Assembly (NCBI RefSeq): GCF_009910675.1
Contig: NZ_RSEJ01000026.1
Span: 41,340 to 105,339 of the forward strand
Source of the DNA: Photobacterium alginatilyticum
Lineage (GTDB): Bacteria > Pseudomonadota > Gammaproteobacteria > Enterobacterales > Vibrionaceae
Length of the DNA stretch: 64,000 nt
Direction of reading: 5' to 3'
Part shown: positions 43,431 to 52,147 of the stretch, piece by piece
Numbering within the stretch: the stretch's first letter is position 1
Layout of the letters: each line of letters begins with the position of its first letter
Made by a program: the position numbers and the translations under genes
Notes under the pieces: generated by a model
What the model was told of the DNA's origin: nothing
The model's input: only the letters and a program-made list of their open reading frames with translations
Databases searched by the model: none

Positions 43431-43640
43431 ACATTTAACGTAAAAATTGGGGAAAGTGTCATTCCATTTGAGGCGACAGAGTTTTGCGTCGATACCACCA
43501 CAAGCCGTGCTGCGGGGGTAGGTTATTCCATTGATCTTGTGTCTGATGCGCATACTACCCACGACAAAAAGCATGCGACGGGGCAACAAATTCGGGATCA
43601 CCACAACTGTACATTGCCTAATATTTCAAGTTTCGGGGTT
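43431..43640 (+). pseudogene. C-terminal fragment of an isochorismatase-like hydrolase
   Basis: The open frame after the stop at 43428-43430 reads VIPFEATEFCVDTTTSRAAGVGYSIDLVSDAHTTHD and RDHHN, the C-terminal part of an isochorismatase-like hydrolase with its catalytic Cys in TEFCVDTT. The N-terminal two thirds are missing. It runs in frame into the GNAT domain downstream. Confidence 0.7.
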
Positions 43641-44030
43641 AAGATCTTAGCTATACCTACGGCTCAATTCAATGAGAAGTTAGGTGGTCAGGACCTTCCC
43701 CCGATGCTGGTTGATTATGAGGAAGAGATCCGATCATACCCAGTGTGGGTAGCATATGCTGGTGAGCACTTGGTTGGCGGCCTTATTCTGGAATTCAGTA
43801 AGACTTACACGACAATAGCCAACGTTGCTGTTCATCCTGAGTTTCAAGGACATGGATTAGGCAGGGGCTTGATTGAGTTTGCCCAGAAACAGGCAGAGCT
43901 GCGTGGACATAACGAAATACGCTTGGTAACTCATTCCGGGATGAGTGAAAATATTACCCTATATTCGCATCTTGGCTGGAAGGAATATGAACGCAGTGAG
44001 AATAAGGTGTTCATGACAAAACTATTGTGA
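43539..44030 (+). CDS. GNAT-family N-acetyltransferase (fused to an isochorismatase remnant)
   Basis: The clear part is a GNAT domain: VWVAYAGEHLVGGLILEF, VAVHPEFQGHGLGRGLIEFAQKQAE (acetyl-CoA P-loop) and a C-terminal SENITLYSHLGWKEYER. It would move an acetyl group from acetyl-CoA to an unknown amine. The start is doubtful: GTG 43539 and TTG 43614 are possible, none with a good ribosome site, and the sequence before ~43614 belongs to an isochorismatase-like hydrolase. The stop overlaps the GTG of the next gene. Confidence 0.72.
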   Translation: MSDAHTTHDKKHATGQQIRDHHNCTLPNISSFGVKILAIPTAQFNEKLGGQDLPPMLVDYEEEIRSYPVWVAYAGEHLVGGLILEFSKTYTTIANVAVHPEFQGHGLGRGLIEFAQKQAELRGHNEIRLVTHSGMSENITLYSHLGWKEYERSENKVFMTKLL

Positions 44031-44542
44031 GCAAACCACCAATGAATAAACCGATTTTGTATATTTTTTCAGGGCTGCCGGCTTCTGGCAAAACAACCTT
44101 GGCGCGACTGCTATCGCAGCATTTGAGAGCTTTTTACCTTCGAATCGATACGGTTGAGCAAGGCTTAAGAGATCTATGTGATTATAAGGTGGAAGGAGAG
44201 GGATACAGGCTGAGCTACCGGGTAGCCAAGGATAACTTGGAGCTGGGGCATTGCGTCATTGCTGATTCATGTAATCCCATTTCGCTAACACGAGCAGAGT
44301 GGCAAGACATCGCTACATCAGCCAATGCTGATTATGTCAACATAGAAGTGTATTGCTCGGACGAAAATGAACATAAGCACCGGGTAGAGAACCGAGAGTG
44401 CAGCATCAAAACCCTGCAGCTTCCAAGTTGGCAGCAGGTACAGAGTAGGTATTATGAGCCGTGGCAGGATAAGGTAATTCGCATCGATACTTTTGGTAAA
44501 ACACCGTCTGAGTCATTGCAGGAGTTAATTGAAAAGTTTTAG
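44027..44542 (+). CDS. P-loop kinase-like ATPase
   Basis: A 171-residue AAA/zeta-toxin-like small kinase. The Walker A motif is FSGLPASGKTTLARLL, near the N-terminus, and the second part has LRIDTVEQGL, GHCVIADSCNPISLTRAEW and VYCSDENEHKHRVENR, as in gluconate-kinase or chloramphenicol-phosphotransferase-type enzymes. It would phosphorylate a small molecule. GTG 44027 overlaps the preceding stop; ATG 44042 is the alternative, in both cases without a strong ribosome site. Confidence 0.8.
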   Translation: MSKPPMNKPILYIFSGLPASGKTTLARLLSQHLRAFYLRIDTVEQGLRDLCDYKVEGEGYRLSYRVAKDNLELGHCVIADSCNPISLTRAEWQDIATSANADYVNIEVYCSDENEHKHRVENRECSIKTLQLPSWQQVQSRYYEPWQDKVIRIDTFGKTPSESLQELIEKF

Positions 44543-44697
44543 GTACTATTGGAGCCTTGATAAGTACGCTTACCGTTGAACCGCCGTGGAATCTCGGAAC
44601 AGGTGCCTCGCAGGCCATTTTCGGTGTGGCAGCATTGGGTGTATTGCTAACTTTCTGAATAATAGTTAGTTTGCTTGTGAATGAACTAGGGGCGGAT

Positions 44698-45054
44698 ATG
44701 AATATTAAGGACTTTTCCGAGGTGACTTCGTTGTCGCCTCATACACTCAGATATTATGAAAAAATAGGTTTGCTACTGAATATTCAAAGAAACCCTAGTG
44801 GCCACCGGGTCTACACGTCAAGGGATCTGGAATGGGCTCAGTTTATCGTCAGGCTCAAAGATACAGGAATGCCACTGGACAACATCTTGGAATATGCGCA
44901 GTTAAGGAACTTAGGTGATAGTACTTTAGCCGAACGACAGACGTTACTGGAAGCGCATAGAAGCAACTTAAGACGTCGAATTGATGATGAACTTCTACAC
45001 TTGAAAGCCTTAGATAAAAAGATTGATTACTATAAGAACCAAGAATTACCTTGA
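44698..45054 (+). CDS. MerR-family transcriptional regulator
   Basis: A 118-residue regulator. The N-terminal helix-turn-helix is FSEVTSLSPHTLRYYEKIGLLLNIQRNPSGHRVYTSRDLEWAQFI, followed by a dimerising coiled coil (LAERQTLLEAHRSNLRRRIDDELLHLKAL). No cysteines for metal or redox sensing are present. ATG 44698 has GGGGCGG 5 bases upstream. It is 58 bp before the CMD-family gene on the same strand, which is its likely target. Confidence 0.88.
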   Translation: MNIKDFSEVTSLSPHTLRYYEKIGLLLNIQRNPSGHRVYTSRDLEWAQFIVRLKDTGMPLDNILEYAQLRNLGDSTLAERQTLLEAHRSNLRRRIDDELLHLKALDKKIDYYKNQELP

Positions 45055-45112
45055 CTTAGAGTTCACTCTAACTTGTAACCTCGCTTCATTCATCAGCAAT
45101 AGGAGTGAGAAA

Positions 45113-45499
45113 ATGAACAAGACAAGATACGAAATTGGTTTTGAAAAGCTCAGCGAAATTGATGGTAAGGCAGGGCATAGCGTTATCGAAAGCTTAAAGG
45201 ACGTTTGTCCTGATTTAGCCCGATTTACAATTGAGTATCCATTCGGTGATATATATTCGCGAACAGGATTGGATTTAAAGTCTAGAGAGATTGCAACCGT
45301 TGCGGCGCTTACTGCTCTGGGTAACTGTCAGCCTCAACTGAAGGTACACATTAACGCAGCTTTAAATGTTGGTTGTACTGAGGATGAAATTAAGGAGGTT
45401 GTATTGCAGATGTCAGTCTATGCTGGTTTTCCGGCAGCCCTTAACGGTATGTTTGCGGTTAAAGAAGTGCTGATGGAGCGTAATATGGATTTGGCTTGA
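45113..45499 (+). CDS. Carboxymuconolactone decarboxylase (CMD) family protein
   Basis: A 128-residue small helical protein. SLKDVCPDLARFTIEYPFGDIYSRTGLDLKSREIATVAALTALG and HINAALNVGCTEDEIKEVVLQMSVYAGFPAALNG are characteristic. Members act as decarboxylases or as alkylhydroperoxidase-like redox proteins; there is no CxxC here, so a peroxidase role is not indicated. ATG 45113 is chosen for AGGAG 7 bases upstream; the upstream frame from 45023 overlaps the regulator. Confidence 0.88.
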   Translation: MNKTRYEIGFEKLSEIDGKAGHSVIESLKDVCPDLARFTIEYPFGDIYSRTGLDLKSREIATVAALTALGNCQPQLKVHINAALNVGCTEDEIKEVVLQMSVYAGFPAALNGMFAVKEVLMERNMDLA

Positions 45500-45523
45500 T
45501 CTCATAATCTTCTTCGCAGCATT

Positions 45524-45557
45524 GAAAAGGCGCTAATCGAGATTAAGCGCCTTTTTC
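45524..45557. terminator. Terminator between the CMD and EamA genes
   Basis: AAAAGGCGCT-AATC / GATT-A-AGCGCCTTTTT, one bulge, T-rich on both sides. Confidence 0.82.
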
Positions 45558-45573
45558 ATTCGCCGATACATCG

Positions 45574-46476
45574 TTAGGCAATACTTGATTGATACCAACG
45601 TTTTACTGGTTGTGGAATGCCAAATACACGTAGGTTACCGGTTAATACTAACAGGACGCCCAGTGCCGATAGCCATGTCCACTCGTAGTCTTCAAACAGG
45701 GTAGATAACGAGAGTGCCACCAGCGGAAAGAGGACGGTACAATACGCAGCCTTTGCTGCCCCAATTCTTCCGACGAGGGCAAGGTAAGTATTGAACCCAA
45801 TCACGGATCCTACAATCGCAAGGTAAACCAAAGCTGAAAGATACATTGGCGTCATAGTCACGCTCAGCGGTAGACCCATAACCATTGCGATAATAACCAG
45901 GTAGATAGCACCATAGCCCATCGACCATGCCGTGGTTGGCAAGAGTGGCATTCCTTTTTTCTGAGCATGGGCAGATACCATATTACCCATAGAGAAGAAA
46001 TAGGTACCCAACAGGCTGAGCATTAATCCCAGTAGTATGGTCCAGTCCATCTCTGCACTCATAAACTGGGAGGCGAAAAGCAGCACGACGCCAGTAAACC
46101 CTATCAGTGCCCCTTGTATAAAAGTGACTGACGGACGGCGTTTTTCAATAATCCAAAGATTAAGTGCATTCAAGATTGGCGCTAGTGAGAAGACGACAGC
46201 ATTGAGTCCGCTAGGGAGATATTGTGTTGCGGCATAAAAACAAAGGAAGTTGTTGGAGAAAAGGCACAAAGCCAGTAAAGCGGCCAATTTATGGTTTTCA
46301 GCAGAAAGACGAGGTAGTTTTTTTTGAAAAGCTAATATGGCAAATAGTGCGATAGCGGCAAGGCCAAACCGCCAGGCGACAGACACGACAACGGGTGTAT
46401 CGCCCAGTTGATAGGCAATAGCGAGCCATGTCGAACCCCAAATAAATACGGTGGCTGAGTATAAGATACCATTCAT
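45574..46476 (-). CDS. EamA/DMT-family transporter
   Basis: A 300-residue inner-membrane transporter with ten hydrophobic helices in two EamA repeats. WGSTWLAIAYQLG and SNNFLCFYAATQYLPSGLNAVVFSLAPILNAL are in the first half, VYLAIVGSVIGFNTYLALVGRIG and PLVALSLSTLFEDYEWTW in the second. It is likely an exporter of metabolites or amino acids. It diverges from an AraC-type regulator across ~190 bp, so that gene probably controls it. Confidence 0.88.
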   Translation of the reverse strand: MNGILYSATVFIWGSTWLAIAYQLGDTPVVVSVAWRFGLAAIALFAILAFQKKLPRLSAENHKLAALLALCLFSNNFLCFYAATQYLPSGLNAVVFSLAPILNALNLWIIEKRRPSVTFIQGALIGFTGVVLLFASQFMSAEMDWTILLGLMLSLLGTYFFSMGNMVSAHAQKKGMPLLPTTAWSMGYGAIYLVIIAMVMGLPLSVTMTPMYLSALVYLAIVGSVIGFNTYLALVGRIGAAKAAYCTVLFPLVALSLSTLFEDYEWTWLSALGVLLVLTGNLRVFGIPQPVKRWYQSSIA

Positions 46477-46662
46477 TACGTTGTTACTCCTTCGCCCAGG
46501 ATGCTGAGGGCATTAAATTCTTATCATTAACGTTATTGCGTTTGCGTGAAGGAGGCGTTCATATCTTTGCTGTTTTTACAGATTCTTGCGCATTTTATTT
46601 CATCAGGTGTTCATGATTTTCAAAAATCAGTATATTGATGGAAGCAGGAACAGGAGAGCTGG

Positions 46663-47559
46663 ATGGAAAAAGGGATGATTTCGGGGGCAAAGAGACAGCG
46701 CGTCTATAACGTGCTGGCCAACAATACCGCGTTACTTCATAAGGATTTATGGCTAGATAGTGGCATGGGGACGGCTGTCTGGAGTAATAGTCATGGTAGG
46801 GCAAGTTATGACAAACCCGGTCACCATACATTAAGCTTTTATCTCGAAGGCGGCCAAAATACCCAGCGCGTCATGCGTTCAGGCAATCTATCTGGCGGGG
46901 CGGGCAAGCTTTGTCTGATGCCGCAGGACCATCGATCAGACTGGACTTTCTCTGCGCCGTTTAACTTTTTCCATTTCTATTTCGAGCAAGCTCACCTGCA
47001 AAATTTTGCCGAGCAAGTCTTTGATAAAGAAGGCCGTCATATCGAACTATCAGAACGTACCTTTGTGGACGATCCCTTCGTCAATCAGTTGATCCGAGAA
47101 ACCATAGTAAAACTAAACTGGGAGAGCTCGACCGATAAGCTGATGGTTTCTCACACTCAGCAAATTCTATTGCTTCATCTTCTTCGTCAGTACTGTCATA
47201 ACTCACCGAGACAGGCATTAAGTACGGGTGGGTTGTCATCTGTGAATCAGCGGCGGGTAATTGACTTTATTGAAGCCAACTTATCGACTCAGTTCACATT
47301 GAGTGATTTGGCAGCACTTGCGCATTTAAGTGACTTTCACTTCGCCCGGATGTTCAAAACGAGCTTTGGTTGCACACCACACCAATATGTTCTTTCCCGA
47401 CGTATTGAACTTGCCAAGCAACTTCTTTCTAGCCCTGCAAAATCGTTGGTCGAGGTGGCGCTTTTATGTGGCTTTTCCTCTCAACAACATCTTTCCCAGC
47501 AGTTCAAGAAACGAGTCGGGATCACGCCTGCAGCATTTCGTCGCGAACATCAAAAGTAA
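46663..47559 (+). CDS. AraC-family transcriptional regulator
   Basis: A 298-residue regulator. The C-terminal ~100 residues are a pair of helix-turn-helix motifs (FTLSDLAALAHLSDFHFARMFKTSFGCTPHQYVLSRRIELAK, VALLCGFSSQQHLSQQFKKRVGITPAAFRREHQ). The N-terminal ~190 residues should sense an unknown ligand. AGGAG lies 6 bases before ATG 46663. It is divergent from the EamA transporter. Confidence 0.9.
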   Translation: MEKGMISGAKRQRVYNVLANNTALLHKDLWLDSGMGTAVWSNSHGRASYDKPGHHTLSFYLEGGQNTQRVMRSGNLSGGAGKLCLMPQDHRSDWTFSAPFNFFHFYFEQAHLQNFAEQVFDKEGRHIELSERTFVDDPFVNQLIRETIVKLNWESSTDKLMVSHTQQILLLHLLRQYCHNSPRQALSTGGLSSVNQRRVIDFIEANLSTQFTLSDLAALAHLSDFHFARMFKTSFGCTPHQYVLSRRIELAKQLLSSPAKSLVEVALLCGFSSQQHLSQQFKKRVGITPAAFRREHQK

Positions 47560-47596
47560 GATTGGTTGTGATGTACTCTTCCTAATAGGGTCTGTA

Positions 47597-48031
47597 CTAG
47601 GACTCTGGGTGGCTCAATTTGGCTCCTGCCTGCTTGATCCCGCGTGAGTCGTCGGGGTTATACAAGGCACAGCTATCTAATGACAAACAGCCGCATTGTA
47701 TACAGCTTCCCAACTGAGTTTGCAGAGCTCTCAGGCTTTGGATCTTCTCTTCAAGCTTCTGGTGCCAGTCCTGGGCAAGTTTTTCCCATTCCTTCTTTTT
47801 GGGAGCCTTGTGCTTCGGGAGGTGTTCGAGCTCGGCAGAGATCTCTTGCAGTGTTAGCCCAACATTCTGTGCTGCTTTAATTACGGCAATTCTTCGCAAT
47901 ATCTGCCGGTCATACCTGCGTTGGTTCGCTTGGTTTCTGGAGCTGTAAATCAGTCCTTTCTCTTCGTAAAAATGAAGGGTTGCCACGGTTACCCCGGCTC
48001 GTTTTGCAACTTCGCCCACACTCATGTCCAT
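47597..48031 (-). CDS. soxR: Redox-sensing activator SoxR
   Basis: A 144-residue MerR-family activator. DNA-binding MSVGEVAKRAGVTVATLHFYEEKGLI and the C-terminal cluster motif CIQCGCLSLDSC (C-x2-C-x-C-x5-C) that holds the [2Fe-2S] centre identify SoxR. Oxidation of the cluster by redox-cycling compounds activates target promoters. Its only evident target here is the MFS gene divergent from it, with a SoxR box between them. No soxS is adjacent, as usual outside enterics. Confidence 0.95.
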   Translation of the reverse strand: MDMSVGEVAKRAGVTVATLHFYEEKGLIYSSRNQANQRRYDRQILRRIAVIKAAQNVGLTLQEISAELEHLPKHKAPKKKEWEKLAQDWHQKLEEKIQSLRALQTQLGSCIQCGCLSLDSCALYNPDDSRGIKQAGAKLSHPES

Positions 48032-48053
48032 ACGTACTCTCCTGAAATAGAGC

Positions 48054-48084
48054 TTGACCTCAAGTTAACCTGAGGTTCTAGAGT
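48054..48084 (+). promoter_or_regulatory. SoxR box within a 19-bp-spacer promoter
   Basis: CCTCAAGTTAACCTGAGG (48058-48075) differs by one base from the enteric soxS operator. It lies between -35 TTGACC (48054-48059) and -10 TAGAGT (48079-48084), exactly 19 bp apart, the overlong spacer that MerR-family activators correct. It drives the MFS gene. Confidence 0.9.
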
Positions 48085-48118
48085 AGCAGTGAATTAACCA
48101 AATCACACGGAAAGAACG

Positions 48119-49318
48119 ATGAAGAATAAAACGATTCCATATTTGTCCGGGCGCTTTTTTGATGGTATCAGCTCTGGTTTGTTTATGATGGCGTTGCCCT
48201 GGATCATGTTGCAAGAGCCTGATATGGGAACGTTCGTGGCGATTACGGCACTTGTTTGTACGGGGCTATCATTTCTCAGTACGCCTTTCTTTTCGACGTT
48301 AACAGACCGGCACTCCCGGAAAATGATTTTGATATTGGTACAAGTGGCGCAGTCAACAACGGCACTGCTGGTTTGTATTGCGTACTGGATGGGGGCTGGT
48401 TCACATTGGATATTGGCAGCTTCACAGCTCGTATTTTGGGTCTCAAGTAATATCGCCTGGAATGCCAACAATGCGTTCACCCAGGAAAATTATGATCAGC
48501 AGGAATATGCAAAAATTTCCGGTTATCAGGAAATTGTCATGCAAGGGACTACGTTGGGGGCCGGTGCGCTGGGCATTTTTCTGCTTGAGATGTGGGGGAT
48601 TGAAGAGTTTGCGGCCTTTGCGGCTATTGCATCTGGTATTGCTGTGTACAGTTATGTTGTGACGCCTTATCAGCGCAAGGTCAGACATTCGCACAACATA
48701 CCGTTTCTAAGTCAGATTAAAGAGACCAAAATCATCTTTGCCCAGCAACCAAGGTTCTTTGGCTTCCTGCTTATTTCTTGCCTGTCTTACCCGGTGCTAA
48801 CTTTTCTGGGGAAACTTGTTCCTATCTGGTTTGCCGATCTCAATATCTCCGGTAACTGGGTTGCGTTCTATAACATTGCTTTTGGTCTTGGCTCCTTGAT
48901 GACGGGTGTGCTGGTCTCTCGAGTATTAGCCATGCTGTCGCACCGAGCCATTATGCAGTACTCGATGCTGATTCTGGCATTTACGTTGCTGCTAATGAGC
49001 GGCGTCATGCAGCCTCTGTATATTGTCTTGCTGACGCTTGGGTTTGGTTTCTTTAATGCGCTCAACCGTATTGCCAGAACGAACTGGATGCACCATACCA
49101 TTCCGATGTCACAACGTGGTCGCGTGGATGGGGGAATGGCAATGTTTGCGACTCTAGTCCAGAGCCTGAGCTATGTGCTGATTGCATTTCTTGCCCATGT
49201 CGATGCCATCGAATATGGCTTTGTCATTGTGGGCTTTGTTGTCTTTTTCGCGAGTATCTGGATGTTGTTACTGGGACAGAAAATAGAGGCTGATCATGAG
49301 CTTGCACCGCAATACTGA
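48119..49318 (+). CDS. SoxR-controlled MFS transporter
   Basis: A 399-residue major facilitator protein with twelve hydrophobic segments. FDGISSGLFMMALPWIML is the first, and FSTLTDRHSRKMILI is the loop 2-3 motif. NWMHHTIPMSQRGRVDGGMAMF is typical of MFS exporters of the EntS/macrolide-pump type. The SoxR box upstream implies it pumps out redox-active compounds such as phenazines or quinones (inference). No membrane-fusion partner is adjacent. Confidence 0.9.
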   Translation: MKNKTIPYLSGRFFDGISSGLFMMALPWIMLQEPDMGTFVAITALVCTGLSFLSTPFFSTLTDRHSRKMILILVQVAQSTTALLVCIAYWMGAGSHWILAASQLVFWVSSNIAWNANNAFTQENYDQQEYAKISGYQEIVMQGTTLGAGALGIFLLEMWGIEEFAAFAAIASGIAVYSYVVTPYQRKVRHSHNIPFLSQIKETKIIFAQQPRFFGFLLISCLSYPVLTFLGKLVPIWFADLNISGNWVAFYNIAFGLGSLMTGVLVSRVLAMLSHRAIMQYSMLILAFTLLLMSGVMQPLYIVLLTLGFGFFNALNRIARTNWMHHTIPMSQRGRVDGGMAMFATLVQSLSYVLIAFLAHVDAIEYGFVIVGFVVFFASIWMLLLGQKIEADHELAPQY

Positions 49319-49372
49319 CAGGGAAAAGGGATTATGCTGTAATACTTCCTCGCCAGTTACCGGGAAGCAATT

Positions 49373-52060
49373 GTGTCATCTATTCAGCTTTACATAGAGT
49401 ACTTTCGTCGCTGCTATCGTGCCGACAGCAGCGATTTGTCCATAGCCAATATCACCCGTGTACGAAAAGATAGAAAGCTCTATATCAAAGATGAAGATCT
49501 GTTGTTAACCGGTACGTTGCCCCGGCTGCCAATAGCCGGGAGCGAAGCTGAAGTATTGCGCCAGCAAGCTGATAATTTTCGCCGGGAAAGACGGCTGATC
49601 TATGGCTGCTTTATGATAAAAGGGCAGCTTGCGGCCAAAACCGGTTTTTCAAACCACCGCAGCATTGCAGCCCCTTTATTGTATCTGCCCGCGACGTTAT
49701 CCCATGATGAGAACGAGCATCTCTGTGCCAGTATCGATACTTCCGACATGCGGGTTAATCTCGATGTACTTCGGCTATTGATCAAACCACAACTTGAAAC
49801 GACTGTCGTAGATTCATTCCCCGTACCTGTATTTCCGATGACGGTTGAACAGATTGGACTTATTACCTGTTGGCTACGCGAAAATACAGATGTTCAGGAT
49901 CTGGATGAACTGGCAAGATGGCCACAGCTGGTGGATGGGCAGGATTTTTTGCGTCGAAAGTCAGCCAAATCAGTATCCATCGCATGTGCCAGTATGCTTA
50001 TTTTGGCAGATCGGTCCCGTGGGGTACGAGGTGTGTTGCACGAGCTCAATCAGCTTACGGCACAGCCCCATTACGCTCGGCCTTTGACGGGGATATTCGA
50101 AGGTGGTGCAGCCTCAGCTGGGCAACCGAGCACTGCTGTCGACCTGCTTAGCTATAAGTTAAGCAATGCCCAAATACAGACTCTGGAGAATGCTGCATCA
50201 CTGCCTTTGAGCGTGATTGCGGGACCGCCGGGTACCGGAAAAAGTTTTACCATTTCTGCTATTGCCATAGACCGGATGTTAAACGGGGAATCTGTTCTGG
50301 TTGTGACGAAGACAGAGCAGGCGATTGATGTGATCGGCAAAAAGCTAAGGCATGATTTCGGCCTGGAAAGTGGTTTTGTTCATGCTAACGCATTGAGCTT
50401 TGTTAAAACGATGCGCCAGTATCTTGATACCATATTGTTCCAGGGTGTTGAGTGCCAAGACTCAGCGAAAGCGATGAAGAAACAGGTTAAGCGGGCGAGA
50501 AAAGATGTTGAGAAACATCAGGCTGCGTTTGAGCGGGCATTGTGGGCAGCTCGCTATGCGGGAGGTGAGAATAGTGGCTCCTGGCTGCAAAAAGGCATGG
50601 CAAATATCTACCACTCGTTAAAAGACGAGCAGGTGTTATGGCAAAGCCATCAGGCATTGGCGAAGCACCGTCAGGCTTTTCATCAAATAGCGATGGATTA
50701 CGTTAATGTCTACCGAAATGAAAAGCTCAGTGGCTTGTTAGACTCCCGCCGGCAGGTATTGCAGGATTTTAATCGTGCATTAAAGTCAATGAACTCGAAA
50801 ACTCAGGCAGAACGCTTTGCCAAGCTGGATGTGAAGACGGTACTTGAGGCGTTTCCGATATGGCTGGTTACCGCCGATGAGTTGAGCCAGTCATTGCCAC
50901 TGATAGAGTCCATGTTTGATCTGGTGATTTTTGACGAATCGACCCAATGTGACATCGCCAGTGCGCTTCCTGCGCTGCATCGGGCGAAACGGGCTGTTGT
51001 GGTTGGTGATGACAAACAGCTACGCCACGTGTCGTTTCTGTCAAAATCAAAACAGGCTGAACTATGGAAGCAGAGCGGTTTTGCAGACAGCAAGCCGGTG
51101 AAATACAGCTACCGTGATCAATCGCTGCTCGATGTTGTCTCTGATTCACTAGACTCGCAGGCCTGTGTCGCCTTTTTGAATGAACAGTATCGCAGTAAAT
51201 CTTCCTTGATAGCGTTCAGTAATGCCCAGTTTTATAACGGGCGCTTGAAGGTGATGCAATCACGGCCGAGTGTGTCTGCTCAGCCTGCATTGCACTTTAT
51301 GCGCGTGGATGGCAAGCGAACTGCCACCGGTCGGAATACCGCGGAGAAGAATGCTGTCACTGAGCTTCTTTCTCTGCATATCGAGAGGTACAGGCACGCG
51401 CCGATAAAGCCGACTATCGGGGTGATTTCACCATACCGTGATCAGGCTGAATATATTGAAAATGCAGTCTGCAAACAATTTACACAGGGTGAACTTGCTG
51501 CCTTCGACGTGCGTGTTGCGACACCGTATGGTTTTCAGGGCGAAGAAAGAGACATCATGGTTCTTTCTATGGCGGTTGATGCGAATTCGGCCCGGGCTGC
51601 TGCTTATCTGAACCAGGAAGCTGCCTTCAATGTTGCAGTCACTCGGGCGAAGGAAAAGCAGATTGTGGTTTATTCGCTGGACCCTGAAGATCTTAGTCAT
51701 AATAATTTATTCCGCCGTTATCTGGATTTCGCTCATCAGGAGGAGGTCGCGGGATCTGTGATCGAGAAAGCATGTACATTTACCGAGTTACTCAAAGAGC
51801 GACTTGAGGCTCTTGGTATGTCGGTCTGGATTGGGTTTGAAATCGCAGGGCAGGATGTAGATATTGTTTGCGAGTACGGCGGCAAGATCCTTGGCATTGA
51901 TCTTATCGGTTATCGTGGTGAGTTTGAATCCTCATTTGATCTAGATACTTACCAAATGCTTTCCCGAGCAGGATTGGAAGTGCTGCCGGTATCTTATGCC
52001 ATGTGGCTGAAAGACAGCGAGCAGGTAGTCGAGGCTATTCGTCAGCGGGTAGTGCTGTGA
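49373..52060 (+). CDS. Large superfamily 1 (Upf1/DNA2-type) helicase with C-terminal nuclease-like domain
   Basis: An 895-residue helicase. Walker A is VIAGPPGTGKSFTISA around residue 285, Walker B is FDESTQCDIASALP around 525, and later motifs include VVVGDDKQLRHVSF, NEQYRSKSSLIAFSN, GVISPYRDQAEYI, TPYGFQGEERDIMVLS and NVAVTRAKEKQIVVYS. About 150 residues between motifs Ia and II are a coiled-coil insertion rich in Lys and Gln. The last ~110 residues (GMSVWIGFEIAGQDVDIVCEYGGKILGIDLIGYRGEFE) resemble a Vsr/PD-(D/E)xK fold, though catalytic residues are unproved. GTG 49373 has GGGA upstream. It could unwind or cleave foreign nucleic acid. Confidence 0.85.
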   Translation: MSSIQLYIEYFRRCYRADSSDLSIANITRVRKDRKLYIKDEDLLLTGTLPRLPIAGSEAEVLRQQADNFRRERRLIYGCFMIKGQLAAKTGFSNHRSIAAPLLYLPATLSHDENEHLCASIDTSDMRVNLDVLRLLIKPQLETTVVDSFPVPVFPMTVEQIGLITCWLRENTDVQDLDELARWPQLVDGQDFLRRKSAKSVSIACASMLILADRSRGVRGVLHELNQLTAQPHYARPLTGIFEGGAASAGQPSTAVDLLSYKLSNAQIQTLENAASLPLSVIAGPPGTGKSFTISAIAIDRMLNGESVLVVTKTEQAIDVIGKKLRHDFGLESGFVHANALSFVKTMRQYLDTILFQGVECQDSAKAMKKQVKRARKDVEKHQAAFERALWAARYAGGENSGSWLQKGMANIYHSLKDEQVLWQSHQALAKHRQAFHQIAMDYVNVYRNEKLSGLLDSRRQVLQDFNRALKSMNSKTQAERFAKLDVKTVLEAFPIWLVTADELSQSLPLIESMFDLVIFDESTQCDIASALPALHRAKRAVVVGDDKQLRHVSFLSKSKQAELWKQSGFADSKPVKYSYRDQSLLDVVSDSLDSQACVAFLNEQYRSKSSLIAFSNAQFYNGRLKVMQSRPSVSAQPALHFMRVDGKRTATGRNTAEKNAVTELLSLHIERYRHAPIKPTIGVISPYRDQAEYIENAVCKQFTQGELAAFDVRVATPYGFQGEERDIMVLSMAVDANSARAAAYLNQEAAFNVAVTRAKEKQIVVYSLDPEDLSHNNLFRRYLDFAHQEEVAGSVIEKACTFTELLKERLEALGMSVWIGFEIAGQDVDIVCEYGGKILGIDLIGYRGEFESSFDLDTYQMLSRAGLEVLPVSYAMWLKDSEQVVEAIRQRVVL

Positions 52061-52080
52061 ATCGGTAACCGTTGTGAAAT

Positions 52081-52114
52081 AAAAAAGCGACCAGGTATCA
52101 ATATCTGGCCGCTT
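52081..52114 (-). terminator. Terminator of the chemoreceptor gene
   Basis: AAGCG-A-CCAG / CTGG-C-CGCTT with one mismatch. On the minus strand it is followed by TTTTTT, so it ends the leftward chemoreceptor message. Confidence 0.75.
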
Positions 52115-52147
52115 GGATAGGAAAGGACAACGAGAAAGCTTTATCGT

